Assembly: GCA_031549495.1 (NCBI GenBank)
Contig: JAVBPS010000058.1
Span: 1 to 14,145, forward strand
Origin: JAVBOW01 sp031549495
GTDB taxonomy: Bacteria > Bacteroidota > Bacteroidia > Bacteroidales > Rikenellaceae
DNA: 14,145 nucleotides
Direction: 5' to 3'
In this document: piece by piece, positions 1 to 6,367 of the stretch
How the letters are laid out: every line of letters begins with the position of its first letter
Numbering within the stretch: position 1 is the stretch's first letter
Position numbers and translations under genes: made by a program
The notes under the pieces: model-generated
Database searches by the model: none
What the model saw: the letters and a program-made list of their open reading frames with translations, nothing else
What the model was told of the DNA's origin: nothing

Positions 1-12
1 TATATTCTTTTC

Positions 13-88
13 TGTCTTGTCGCGCGCAACGCCGATACATCTCAGAGATACTGTGTGTGTGGTTTGGTCTGCCCGCTCGACATGACGG
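13..88. repeat. Degenerate copy of the GTCAT...ATGAC palindromic repeat
   Basis: The left arm (13-45) matches the arm of the copies at 2712 and 8096 with a few substitutions and one inserted base, including the shared cgcaa and acatctcaga blocks. The right arm is recognisable only at its end (gctcgacatgacgg, 74-87). The middle has decayed into a TG-rich stretch, so the palindrome can no longer fold fully. It looks like an old, eroding member of the family. Confidence 0.7.
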
Positions 89-105
89 AAAAGAAATCGA
101 CGTTC

Positions 106-136
106 ATTCATAATTCATAATTCATAATTCATAATT
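106..136. repeat. TTCATAA heptamer tandem repeat before proB
   Basis: The 7-bp unit ttcataa is repeated in tandem about four times and ends 6 nt before the proB start codon. The same heptamer builds both arms of the inverted repeat at 6368-6456. Here only one arm is present, in the orientation of the right arm there. The spacer contains no recognisable Shine-Dalgarno sequence. Confidence 0.8.
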
Positions 137-142
137 AATCCT

Positions 143-1261
143 GTGGATCAAAGATACCGCCGCATCGTAGTCAAGATCGGCAGCAACGTACTTACCCGTC
201 CCGACTCGACGCTCGACACCACTCGGATGTCCGCCCTGGTGGATCAGGTGACGGCCCTGCATCGTGCGGGGATCGAGGTGGTCCTCGTCTCATCGGGGGC
301 CGTGGCCTCGGGGCGCAGCGAGATGGCCCGTTATGAGCGAAAACATGGGCCGGGGCGCGCCAACGGCACGAAACTGGATGCCGTGTCGGCGCGGCAGCTT
401 TTCTCGGCCGTGGGCCAGGGGAAGCTGATCAACCGCTATTACGACCTGTTCGAGGAGCGCGATATCCTCTGCGGGCAGGTGCTCACCACCAAGGAGAGCC
501 TCTCCACGCGCGGGCACTACCTCAACCAGCGCAACTGCATGGAAACCATGCTTTATCGTGGGGTGATCCCGATTGTCAATGAGAACGATACGATCTCCGT
601 TACGGAGTTGATGTTTACCGATAACGACGAGCTTTCGGGGCTGGTTTCGACGATGATGAAGGCCGATGCGCTCATTATTCTCAGTAATGTGGACGGGATT
701 TATGACGGCGATCCGGCGGCCGAGGGGACTGCGGTGATCCCTGAAATCGCGCCCGGGAAGCGTAATTTGTCGCATTATATCCAGGCCTCGCGGTCGGAAT
801 TCGGGCGCGGGGGGATGCTGACCAAAAGCCGTATCGCCGCGCGTGTGGCGGACGAGGGGGTGGAAGTCGTGATCGCCAACGGTCGCCGCGACGGGATCCT
901 CACCGCGCTGGTGCAGGGGACGGGCGAGGTGGTCTGCACGCGTTTTGTGCCCGAATTGCGCGGGGTGTCGAGCCTTAAAAAGTGGATCGCGCATTCGGAC
1001 GGGTTTGCCAAAGGGGCGCTGCATGTCAACCAGGGCGCGCTGGACGCGCTGCTGAAGGGCGGGGCGGTCAGCCTGCTGCCCGTGGGCGTGACGCGCGTGG
1101 AGGGCGAGTTCGAGAAGGACGACATCGTGCGCATCGTCTCCCCCTCGGGCGAGCAGGTCGGCCTGGGCCGCGTGGCCGCCGACAGCGACCGCGCTCGCCA
1201 GGTAGTAGGCGAGAAGGGGGCACGGGCTTTGATACATTACGATTACCTTATCCTTACATGA
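143..1261 (+). CDS. proB: Glutamate 5-kinase
   Basis: Cytosolic enzyme that phosphorylates L-glutamate with ATP to gamma-glutamyl phosphate, the first step of proline synthesis. An amino-acid-kinase fold covers about residues 6-265: the K11 loop in VVKIGSN, the SSGAVASG turn (51-57), NENDT (146-150), TDNDELSG (159-166) and GRGGMLTK (221-228). A C-terminal PUA domain follows at about 285-365. At 372 aa it matches full-length ProB with PUA (E. coli 367). The start is a GTG directly after the heptamer repeat; no in-frame ATG gives a better N-terminus, and MDQRYRRIVVKIGSN fits the family. The last codons and the stop lie in the left arm of a perfect palindrome (1237-1292), but the ending HYDYLIL looks like a normal C-terminus. 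proA follows on the same strand after 182 nt. Confidence 0.97.
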   Translation: MDQRYRRIVVKIGSNVLTRPDSTLDTTRMSALVDQVTALHRAGIEVVLVSSGAVASGRSEMARYERKHGPGRANGTKLDAVSARQLFSAVGQGKLINRYYDLFEERDILCGQVLTTKESLSTRGHYLNQRNCMETMLYRGVIPIVNENDTISVTELMFTDNDELSGLVSTMMKADALIILSNVDGIYDGDPAAEGTAVIPEIAPGKRNLSHYIQASRSEFGRGGMLTKSRIAARVADEGVEVVIANGRRDGILTALVQGTGEVVCTRFVPELRGVSSLKKWIAHSDGFAKGALHVNQGALDALLKGGAVSLLPVGVTRVEGEFEKDDIVRIVSPSGEQVGLGRVAADSDRARQVVGEKGARALIHYDYLILT

Positions 1262-1292
1262 CAATCGTCATGTAAGGATAAGGTAATCGTAA
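1237..1292. repeat. Perfect palindrome, 26-bp arms, spanning the proB stop codon
   Basis: The left arm 1237-1262 and right arm 1267-1292 are exact reverse complements over 26 bp with a 4-nt loop (aatc). The left arm is the last coding part of proB plus its stop codon; the right arm is a non-coding inverted copy. In RNA this would be a very stable hairpin ending the proB message. No T-tract follows directly (aaatatc), so it is not a classical intrinsic terminator, although it may stop ribonucleases or weaken read-through into proA. Confidence 0.9.
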
Positions 1293-1310
1293 ATATCTTT
1301 ATACATACAA

Positions 1311-1402
1311 TCCCCCTAAATCCCCCTTTGAGAAGGGGGACTTTGCGGAAACCGAAGGTTTCCGCGGAGGACGCTCCTCTCGGTTACGGGGATTAGGGGG
1401 GC
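1311..1402. repeat. Composite multi-hairpin repeat between proB and proA
   Basis: Outer arms ccccctaaatcccc (1312-1325) and ggggattaggggg (1388-1400) pair with a one-base bulge. Between them are three smaller hairpins: tccccctt/aaggggga (1321-1340), gcggaaacc/ggtttccgc (1345-1365, loop gaa) and gagga/tcctc (1367-1379). The outer stem and the first inner hairpin compete for the same C-tract, so alternative folds are possible. It resembles a dispersed intergenic element rather than a leader: no leader peptide or riboswitch core was recognised. Confidence 0.75.
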
Positions 1403-1443
1403 GAGAATCAGACAATAAATTTCTATGCTTATTATACTATACC

Positions 1444-2691
1444 ATGAACAGGCCGACCGTTTTTTCCCTTGCGCGCGATGCGGGGCGTGAGATGAACCTG
1501 CTCTCGGTGGAGCAGATCGATAAGGTGCTTATCCGGCTGGCGGATGCCATTCCGTTTCATGCGGATACCATTCTGGCGGCCAACCGGCTCGACCTCGATC
1601 GGATGGAGCCGGGGGATCCGCTTTATGACCGGTTGCTGCTCACGGCGGAGCGGCTGGCGGGAATCGCTGCGGATATGCGCAATGTGGCCTCGCTGGCCTC
1701 GCCCGTGGGGGAGGAGTTGAGCCGTACGGTGCGGCCCAACGGCATGAAGATCCGCAAGGTGCGGGTGCCGTTCGGGGTGATCGGGGTGATCTATGAGGCG
1801 CGGCCCAATGTCAGTTTCGATGTATTTTCGCTCTGTTTCAAGACACAGAATGCTTGCGTTCTGAAGGGCGGGACGGATGCGCGCCATTCCAATGAGGCGA
1901 TCGTCGCGCTGATCCGCACCATTCTCGAAGAGGAGGGGATCACGCCCTATGCGGTGACGCTGCTGCCGGCGGAGCGCGAGTGGACGGCGCAGTTGCTGGC
2001 GGCCGAGGGGTACGTCGATTTGATCATTCCGCGCGGGAGCGCCGGGCTGATCCGTTATGTGCGTGAGAATTCGATGATCCCGGTGATCGAAACGGGGGCC
2101 GGGGTTTGCCATACCTATTTCGATGCCACGGGCGACCGGAATAAGGGGGCGGCGATCGTGCTGAATGCCAAGACGCGGCGGGTGAGCGTTTGCAATGCGC
2201 TCGACTGCCTGTTGGTGCATCAGGAGCGACTCGCGGATCTGCCTTTTATCTGCGAGGGGCTGGCGGCGAAGCACGTCATTATCTATGCCGATCCGCAGGC
2301 TTTCGCGGCCCTCGCGGGGGCTTACCCGGAGCATTTGTTGCGGCATGCCTCGGAGGGGGATTTCGGCGTGGAATTCATGGATTACAAGATGTCCGTGGCG
2401 ACCATGGCGGGGATCCATGACGCGATGGGGCATATCGCGCTGCACTCCTCGCGCCATAGCGAAGCGATCGTTACGGAGGACGAACAGGCGCGCGACCTTT
2501 TCCTGAAGCAGGTCGATGCGGCTTGCGTCTATGCCAATGTTTCGACCGCTTTCACCGACGGGGCGCAGTTCGGGATGGGGGCCGAGATCGGGATCAGCAC
2601 GCAGAAACTGCATGCGCGCGGGCCGATGGGATTGCCGGAATTGACGAGTTATAAGTACCTGATCACCGGGGACGGGCAGGTGCGCGGGTAG
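1444..2691 (+). CDS. proA: Gamma-glutamyl phosphate reductase (glutamate-5-semialdehyde dehydrogenase)
   Basis: Uses NADPH to reduce the unstable gamma-glutamyl phosphate made by ProB to glutamate-5-semialdehyde, the second step of proline synthesis; the two proteins usually work together in the cytosol. It is a 415-aa aldehyde-dehydrogenase-fold protein of normal family length. Visible signatures are GVIGVIYEARPNVSFD (111-126), the LKGGTDARHSN nucleotide region (140-150), PRGSAGLI, the catalytic cysteine Cys250 in VSVCNALDCLLV, and the conserved ending GPMGLPELTSYKY. The ATG at 1444 is the first start and gives the expected N-terminus; an AT-rich stretch without clear Shine-Dalgarno precedes it, as is common in Bacteroidota. 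It may be co-transcribed with proB, but two strong hairpin elements lie between. proC is not in this window. Confidence 0.97.
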   Translation: MNRPTVFSLARDAGREMNLLSVEQIDKVLIRLADAIPFHADTILAANRLDLDRMEPGDPLYDRLLLTAERLAGIAADMRNVASLASPVGEELSRTVRPNGMKIRKVRVPFGVIGVIYEARPNVSFDVFSLCFKTQNACVLKGGTDARHSNEAIVALIRTILEEEGITPYAVTLLPAEREWTAQLLAAEGYVDLIIPRGSAGLIRYVRENSMIPVIETGAGVCHTYFDATGDRNKGAAIVLNAKTRRVSVCNALDCLLVHQERLADLPFICEGLAAKHVIIYADPQAFAALAGAYPEHLLRHASEGDFGVEFMDYKMSVATMAGIHDAMGHIALHSSRHSEAIVTEDEQARDLFLKQVDAACVYANVSTAFTDGAQFGMGAEIGISTQKLHARGPMGLPELTSYKYLITGDGQVRG

Positions 2692-2711
2692 CTTTTGAAA
2701 GAAATTCTTTT

Positions 2712-2782
2712 GTCATGTCGAGCGCAAGTCGAGACATCTCAGACAGCCTCTTTGAGATGTCTCGGCTTGCGCTCGACATGAC
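2712..2782. repeat. GTCAT...ATGAC palindromic repeat, subtype A
   Basis: 30-bp arms 2712-2741 and 2753-2782 are reverse complements with one difference (t/c) and an 11-nt loop. The arm begins gtcatgtcgagcgcaag and ends gacatctca. The copy lies in the convergent spacer between proA and rubrerythrin. T residues precede the left arm and none follow the right arm, so it is not built like an intrinsic terminator for either strand. Confidence 0.9.
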
Positions 2783-2825
2783 GGGAAAGACAGGGATGAC
2801 GCGCACACGTTGGTCTCGATAGCAG

Positions 2826-2851
2826 GGGCACTCTTCACGGGTGCCCTTTTT
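2826..2851 (+). terminator. Probable intrinsic terminator for proA
   Basis: Stem gggcac (2826-2831) / gtgccc (2841-2846), loop of 9, followed immediately by a run of five T. It lies 135 nt past the proA stop on the + strand. The sequence is a diverged, inverted copy of the GGGCACCC element at 2876-2901. Confidence 0.6.
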
Positions 2852-2868
2852 CTATTCCGGTAAGGGCA

Positions 2869-2901
2869 AAAAAACAGGGCACCCGCGAGGGGTGCCCCTA
2901 C
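2869..2901 (-). terminator. Probable intrinsic terminator for the perR-rubrerythrin unit
   Basis: Read on the - strand, the hairpin gggcaccc/gggtgccc (2877-2884 and 2890-2897) is followed after two bases by a run of seven T (A-run on the + strand, about 2868-2874). It begins about 20 nt beyond the rubrerythrin stop codon. The hairpin is a copy of the GGGCACCC repeat also present at 9172-9197. Confidence 0.75.
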
Positions 2902-2919
2902 CCGCAACCTTATTGCAGA

Positions 2920-3468
2920 TTACGAGAAGAAACGTTTGTAAAGGCCGGCGAACACCTGCCCGTGGCGGGCTTCGTCTTTGCACATTTCGTGGACGGTGTC
3001 GTGGATGGCGTCATAGTTGAGCTGTTTGGCGAGGGTGGCGATGCGTTTTTTGTCTTCGCAGGCTCCGCTTTCGGCCATCATGCGCTCGTACAGGTTCTTC
3101 TTCGTGTCCCAGACCACTTCGCCTAACAGTTCGGCGAATTTCGAGGCGTGCTCGGCCTCTTCCCAGGCGATGCGCTTGTAGGCCTCGGCCACCTCGGGAT
3201 AGCCCTCGCGGTCGGCCTGGCGGCTCATGGCCAGGTACATGCCCACCTCCATGCACTCGCCCTGGAAGTGGTTTTTCAGGCCTTGCAGCACTTCGGGGTC
3301 GCAGCCCTGCGCTACGCCGATCTTATGCTCGTCGGCCCACGTGAGGCCGGCTGCGCTTTCAACGACCTCTTCGAATTTCGATGCCGGGGCTTTGCAAAGG
3401 GGGCAGGATTCGGGGGCGGTATCGCCCGTGTGGACGTGGCCACAAACTGTACAACGGAATTTTTTCAT
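2920..3468 (-). CDS. Rubrerythrin, reverse type (N-terminal rubredoxin domain)
   Basis: Cytosolic non-haem iron peroxidase of anaerobes that reduces hydrogen peroxide to water with electrons from NAD(P)H-linked carriers. The 182-aa protein starts with a rubredoxin-like Fe(Cys)4 centre (C6, C9, C22, C25), followed by a four-helix ferritin-like diiron domain with the ECMEVGMY helix (71-78), E104-x2-H107 in WEEAEH and E166-x2-H169 in DEARH. This is the domain order of clostridial reverse rubrerythrins, opposite to classical rubrerythrin. The reading frame stays open further upstream, but the added residues are unlike any rubrerythrin and overlap perR, so ATG 3466-3468 is chosen. It lies 38 nt downstream of the PerR-type regulator on the same strand, which supports co-transcription and peroxide control. 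Confidence 0.95.
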   Translation of the reverse strand: MKKFRCTVCGHVHTGDTAPESCPLCKAPASKFEEVVESAAGLTWADEHKIGVAQGCDPEVLQGLKNHFQGECMEVGMYLAMSRQADREGYPEVAEAYKRIAWEEAEHASKFAELLGEVVWDTKKNLYERMMAESGACEDKKRIATLAKQLNYDAIHDTVHEMCKDEARHGQVFAGLYKRFFS

Positions 3469-3506
3469 GATAAAATGGGTTTTTGAGTAGTTATTGATTA
3501 TGAGAA

Positions 3507-3935
3507 TTATGTCGTGATACGGGTCGCACACGCAGGGCAGACGCCTTTGTAGGTCAGTTGCATCTGCGTGACCCGGGCGCCTTGCGGGGCGCGGGCCTTT
3601 TCGAAAAGCTGCAACGCGGCGGCATCGAAGAAAATATCCTCTATCCGGCCGCACTCCGTGCAGAGGAAATGGGCGTGGGCCGAATTATCGCCGTCGTAAT
3701 GCGCCTGCTTCGGGTCGATGTCCAGGGCGAGGATCGCACCTTTTTCGCTGAGCATGCCGAGCGTGTTGTAGACGGTGGTCCTGGAAAGCGTGGGGATCGA
3801 CGGGGCCAGGGCGGCGAAGATCGCATCCGCCGTGGGGTGCGTCCGGTGGGCCATCAGGTACTCCATCACCGCCAGGCGCTGGAGCGAGGGACGGATGCCG
3901 TAGGACTCGAGGTATTCACGTGCGTTTGCTTTCAT
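3507..3935 (-). CDS. perR: PerR-type peroxide-responsive regulator (Fur family)
   Basis: 142-aa Fur-family repressor: N-terminal winged helix (about 1-75, with IPTLSRTTVYNTL as recognition region) and a C-terminal dimerisation domain. The structural zinc site is C92-x2-C95 and C133-x2-C136. The regulatory metal ligands fit B. subtilis PerR exactly in spacing: H33, D81, H87, H89 and D100 (PerR H37, D85, H91, H93, D104). Aspartate at the last position, where Fur normally has glutamate, favours PerR over Fur or Zur. Known PerR proteins sense peroxide by metal-catalysed oxidation of these histidines. The neighbouring rubrerythrin 38 nt downstream is a fitting target, and operator-like boxes overlie its own promoter, suggesting autoregulation. 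Confidence 0.9.
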   Translation of the reverse strand: MKANAREYLESYGIRPSLQRLAVMEYLMAHRTHPTADAIFAALAPSIPTLSRTTVYNTLGMLSEKGAILALDIDPKQAHYDGDNSAHAHFLCTECGRIEDIFFDAAALQLFEKARAPQGARVTQMQLTYKGVCPACATRITT

Positions 3936-3941
3936 TACTTA

Positions 3942-3977
3942 ATTTGTATTCATTACAAATTTAAATTCAATACAAAT
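3942..3977. promoter_or_regulatory. Tandem operator-like boxes upstream of perR
   Basis: Box 1 (3942-3960) is atttgta-ttcat-tacaaat, a perfect 7-5-7 inverted repeat. Box 2 (3959-3977) is atttaaa-ttcaa-tacaaat, the same pattern with a weaker left half. The boxes are offset by 17 bp and share two bases. They cover the -7 element and the expected transcription start of perR, where a repressor would block initiation. Their size and form match Fur/PerR boxes in general; binding by this PerR is inferred. Confidence 0.65.
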
Positions 3978-4003
3978 GTAGCGTTTATTTTTTGATTTAC
4001 AAA
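3973..4003 (-). promoter_or_regulatory. Promoter of the perR-rubrerythrin unit
   Basis: On the - strand a -33 element TTTG (+ strand 4000-4003) is separated by 19 nt from a -7 element TACATTTG (3973-3980), matching the Bacteroidota consensus TTTG-N19-TAnnTTTG. The expected start falls near 3966, about 30 nt before the perR ATG. The -7 element overlaps the second operator-like box. Confidence 0.75.
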
Positions 4004-4039
4004 TTTTCGGGTGAAATTATTTGAAATAGCCTTGTCCGT

Positions 4040-4129
4040 TTTGTCCTTCTGAACGAAGTGAAGAATCTTAGTCGGAATCGTTCTGCCCACAGCCCGACCA
4101 AGACTTTTCACTTCGTTCAGAATGACAAA
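4040..4129. repeat. GTCAT...ATGAC palindromic repeat, subtype C
   Basis: Left arm from 4040 (tttgtccttctgaacgaag) and right arm to 4129 are imperfect reverse complements over about 35 bp, with an unpaired centre around 4078-4092. The outer half of the arm (ctgaacgaagtgaa) is identical on both sides. It is a close relative of the copy at 9040-9130. Confidence 0.9.
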
Positions 4130-4144
4130 CAGGAAAAGACGTCC

Positions 4145-4179
4145 TAAAAAAGCAACGCCATCCCGACCGGGATGGCGTT
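4145..4179 (-). terminator. Intrinsic terminator of the bacterioferritin gene
   Basis: A perfect 11-bp stem, aacgccatccc (4154-4164) / gggatggcgtt (4169-4179), loop of 4, is followed on the - strand by gcttttt (A-run 4146-4150 on the + strand). It starts 24 nt past the bacterioferritin stop codon. Confidence 0.9.
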
Positions 4180-4203
4180 TGTGGTTGTGTACAGTAAGGC
4201 TGA

Positions 4204-4710
4204 TTAACCCACGGAAGTATCTTCCTTGGCGACCATCTTGCTGTGCTCGATGGATTGCAGGGCCAGGAACTCCTTGCCGAAACGGTCCAGGTTGTCGCCT
4301 TCGGTGTCGAATTGGTCCTCGTGGGCCTCTTCTTCGCCCAACAGCTCTTCGAACAGGCGCTTGGAGGCCATGTCGAGTTCCGCGGCGCAGGCCTGGGCAA
4401 ATTTATTGTAGGCGGCTACGGTATCTTTTTCCAGTTGCGAGCCTTTGGCCAGCATCTTATCCACATCGGCGATCTGCAGGATCGGCTCGTCAAAGATCAG
4501 CTTCACATCTCCGCCCAGGAAGAAAATACGCTCCGAGATACGCTCGATGTGGCGCATTTCGGCAATGGCGATGCGTTTGAAGAGTTTCGCGAGGGGCTCG
4601 TAGCCGTAGTCGCTGCAGCGGAAATGGAAATACATGTACTGATTCGTGGCGGTCATTTCCATTGCGACCGCTTTGTTCAGCATTTCGATTACTTTGTCGT
4701 TCTTAGCCAT
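4204..4710 (-). CDS. bfr: Bacterioferritin
   Basis: 168-aa four-helix iron-storage protein that assembles into a hollow 24-mer, oxidises Fe(II) at a diiron site and stores it as a mineral core. All ferroxidase-centre residues sit at the same numbers as in E. coli Bfr: E18, Y25, E51, H54, E94, E127 and H130. Met52, the haem-bridging ligand at the two-fold axis, is present (AEMRH), which separates it from plain ferritin and from Dps. The C-terminus (from about 158, SKMVAKEDTSVG) is slightly longer than in E. coli. The ATG at 4708-4710 aligns with family N-termini. It stands alone, with a terminator behind it and an inverted repeat directly upstream, next to the perR-rubrerythrin unit; together these form a peroxide/iron defence group. 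Confidence 0.93.
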   Translation of the reverse strand: MAKNDKVIEMLNKAVAMEMTATNQYMYFHFRCSDYGYEPLAKLFKRIAIAEMRHIERISERIFFLGGDVKLIFDEPILQIADVDKMLAKGSQLEKDTVAAYNKFAQACAAELDMASKRLFEELLGEEEAHEDQFDTEGDNLDRFGKEFLALQSIEHSKMVAKEDTSVG

Positions 4711-4712
4711 GA

Positions 4713-4746
4713 TATTAAGATTTTAGTAGGTTTCGCAATCTTAATA
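4713..4746. promoter_or_regulatory. Inverted repeat in the bfr leader
   Basis: tattaagatt (4713-4722) and aatcttaata (4737-4746) are perfect 10-bp inverted arms with a 14-nt spacer, beginning 2 nt upstream of the bfr start codon. It may be an operator or an mRNA hairpin occluding the start region. Its sequence differs from the boxes in front of perR. No convincing TAnnTTTG promoter element was found for bfr. Confidence 0.5.
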
Positions 4747-4802
4747 CCTCTGCAAATTCCTTGCCGTTTGCGGCCGGACATTTAAAATTCCATACGAATT
4801 TC

Positions 4803-4873
4803 CGTCATTCCGAGCGAAGTCGAGGAATCTCAAACAGATGGTCTGAGATTCCTCGACTTCGCCCGGAATGACG
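4803..4873. repeat. GTCAT...ATGAC palindromic repeat, subtype B
   Basis: 30-bp arms 4803-4832 and 4844-4873 are reverse complements with one mismatch and an 11-nt loop. The arm starts cgtcattccgagcgaagtcg and ends gaatctca. It shares the skeleton of subtypes A and C (GTCAT end, GAGCG.AAG core, ATCTCA inner end). It fills most of the spacer between bfr and the 486-aa membrane protein. Confidence 0.9.
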
Positions 4874-4902
4874 GGTCAGTCTAAAAAACGGTGGCTTATG
4901 CC

Positions 4903-6363
4903 CTACTTCAACTCCTCGATCTGGCGGATGCCGTCGCGCGAGACGACCAGGCGGTAGCGCTTGTAATTGATCTGGTCCTCGAACTGGAACTGCATCACCA
5001 TGTTGATGTAGTAGACCTTCTGGCCCTCGATGATCACCACTTTGCCCTGCTCGTCGAGCATGTAGAGCGGGATCTCGGGGTTGTCCATCTTCTGCGTAAA
5101 GCTGGTCAGGTGCAGGCGCATGATGTCGTTGATGCCGGAGATGGTATACTGGTTGCCCTCTTCCAATTTCTCGCGGTCCAACTGCACCACTTTGCGGTAG
5201 AGGATGATCTTCTCGTCGCTCACGCGGTTTTCGGCTTCCAGCAGCGACGAGCGGCTGCGGATATCCATCACCTCGCGCGGGGTTTTCTCGTCCGTGATGA
5301 AGTCGAAGCCCTCCTTGATCCAGCCCACTTCGTTCTCCTGGATGCTGACGGTGGTCTTATTGTCGAAGTATTTCTCTTTCAGGCGGTGGGCGAAGTAGTA
5401 GCGCGTCAGTTCTTTGATGCGATCCTTGAGCATGTAGCTCACCACCAGGGCCACGAACAACTGAGTCGTTACGGCACCGTATTTCGCCTGGGACGCGAAA
5501 GCGACGACCGTAGCGAAAATCATCGAGATCCCGGCCGCCAGGCTATAATAGAGTTGTTCGACCAACACGCCGTCTTTCTTGCGGCGGGCATTGAGGAACA
5601 GGTCGCTCTCGACGTATTTCTTGAGCACGCCTTGGCGGAAGACGATGTCGCGGTTGGAGGTGGGGCTCTCTTTCTCCACCACCACGTAACCCATGTGGCG
5701 TTTGTAGTCGATCTCGTGCCGGATTACCTCCGCCAGGCGGGCGATGATCGCCTCGCGCGAGGAGGGCTCCTGCTGCAGCCAGCGCGTCAGTTTGAACAGG
5801 TGCAGTTCGAGGATATTGCTTAGGAACTCGTCGCCGAACTGGAAATAATTCTGCACATCGGCAGTGACGGTGGGTACATTAATGATATGGCGCAGTTCGC
5901 GGTAGCGGGTGGTGATGTTGCTCACATTCTCGATCAGCTGGCCGCAGAGGTATTGGATGTCGTCTTCGCGCGTGGTGCCGGTGATGTGCAGGATCTCGTC
6001 GCGCATGGCGCTCTTGAAGATGGCCGTGAACATCTTGATGTGGTACTCGTATTCGGCCATCGCCGTGCGCGTGGGGCTGCTCGCCAGGCGGTTGAACGCC
6101 CCCTCGATATGGTGCAGCGGGGTGGCGTTGCCGGTCACGATATCGCGAAGCAGGAAGACGGGCGTGATCAGGCGCACGTTCGACTTCACGTCGCGGTAGA
6201 ACTGGCTCTTCGTGTAGGTCATCGGATTGATGTCCAGGCTATTCGGGACGAATATCCAGGTATTCATCACGAAATTGTTCAGTTTCAGCTTGCGCCGGGT
6301 GACGAAGCCTACTTTGAACTCGACGGAGAATTTGTCGTGTATTTTTGCTTGGATCTCAATCAT
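4903..6363 (-). CDS. Uncharacterised 486-aa membrane protein
   Basis: I do not recognise the family. The protein has no signal peptide. About residues 1-265 form a hydrophilic N-terminal part with mixed helix. Two hydrophobic segments close together (about 272-290 and 297-312) form a likely transmembrane hairpin, followed by a basic stretch KDRIKELTRYYFAHRLKEKYF (313-333) and a soluble C-terminal part ending in beta-rich sequence (430-480). The usual topology would put both soluble parts in the cytoplasm. No Walker, kinase, nuclease or peptidase motif was seen. Composition and codon use look like the neighbours, so it is probably a native gene. The ATG at 6361-6363 directly follows the heptamer inverted repeat. 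It is downstream of and co-directional with the SLC13 permease, but the spacer holds its own candidate promoter. Confidence 0.85.
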   Translation of the reverse strand: MIEIQAKIHDKFSVEFKVGFVTRRKLKLNNFVMNTWIFVPNSLDINPMTYTKSQFYRDVKSNVRLITPVFLLRDIVTGNATPLHHIEGAFNRLASSPTRTAMAEYEYHIKMFTAIFKSAMRDEILHITGTTREDDIQYLCGQLIENVSNITTRYRELRHIINVPTVTADVQNYFQFGDEFLSNILELHLFKLTRWLQQEPSSREAIIARLAEVIRHEIDYKRHMGYVVVEKESPTSNRDIVFRQGVLKKYVESDLFLNARRKKDGVLVEQLYYSLAAGISMIFATVVAFASQAKYGAVTTQLFVALVVSYMLKDRIKELTRYYFAHRLKEKYFDNKTTVSIQENEVGWIKEGFDFITDEKTPREVMDIRSRSSLLEAENRVSDEKIILYRKVVQLDREKLEEGNQYTISGINDIMRLHLTSFTQKMDNPEIPLYMLDEQGKVVIIEGQKVYYINMVMQFQFEDQINYKRYRLVVSRDGIRQIEELK

Positions 6364-6367
6364 AAAT

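Larger units (their letters stand above)
2822..2901. repeat. Inverted pair of GGGCACCC-type repeats
   Basis: The copy at 2822-2846 (gcaggggcac ... gggtgccc) and the copy at 2876-2901 (agggcaccc ... ggtgcccctac) are inverted with respect to each other, with a few substitutions between them. Each also folds on its own. Together they place a terminator on each strand between the convergent proA and rubrerythrin genes. Confidence 0.7.

Noticed and set aside
1293..1443. Riboswitch or leader peptide controlling proA
   Set aside because: No short proline-rich frame and no recognisable aptamer core; the hairpins are better explained as a repeat element.
2713..2907. 64-aa open frame on the - strand between proA and rubrerythrin
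   Set aside because: It is composed almost wholly of the GTCAT and GGGCACCC repeats read through; no ribosome site and no protein-like composition.
3469..3654. 62-residue upstream extension of rubrerythrin
   Set aside because: It overlaps perR in another frame and does not resemble a rubrerythrin N-terminus; the internal ATG gives the correct rubredoxin start.
4891..5823. 310-aa open frame on the + strand opposite the 486-aa membrane protein
   Set aside because: Valine/aspartate/histidine-rich complement of the - strand gene; no homology recognised and no promoter.
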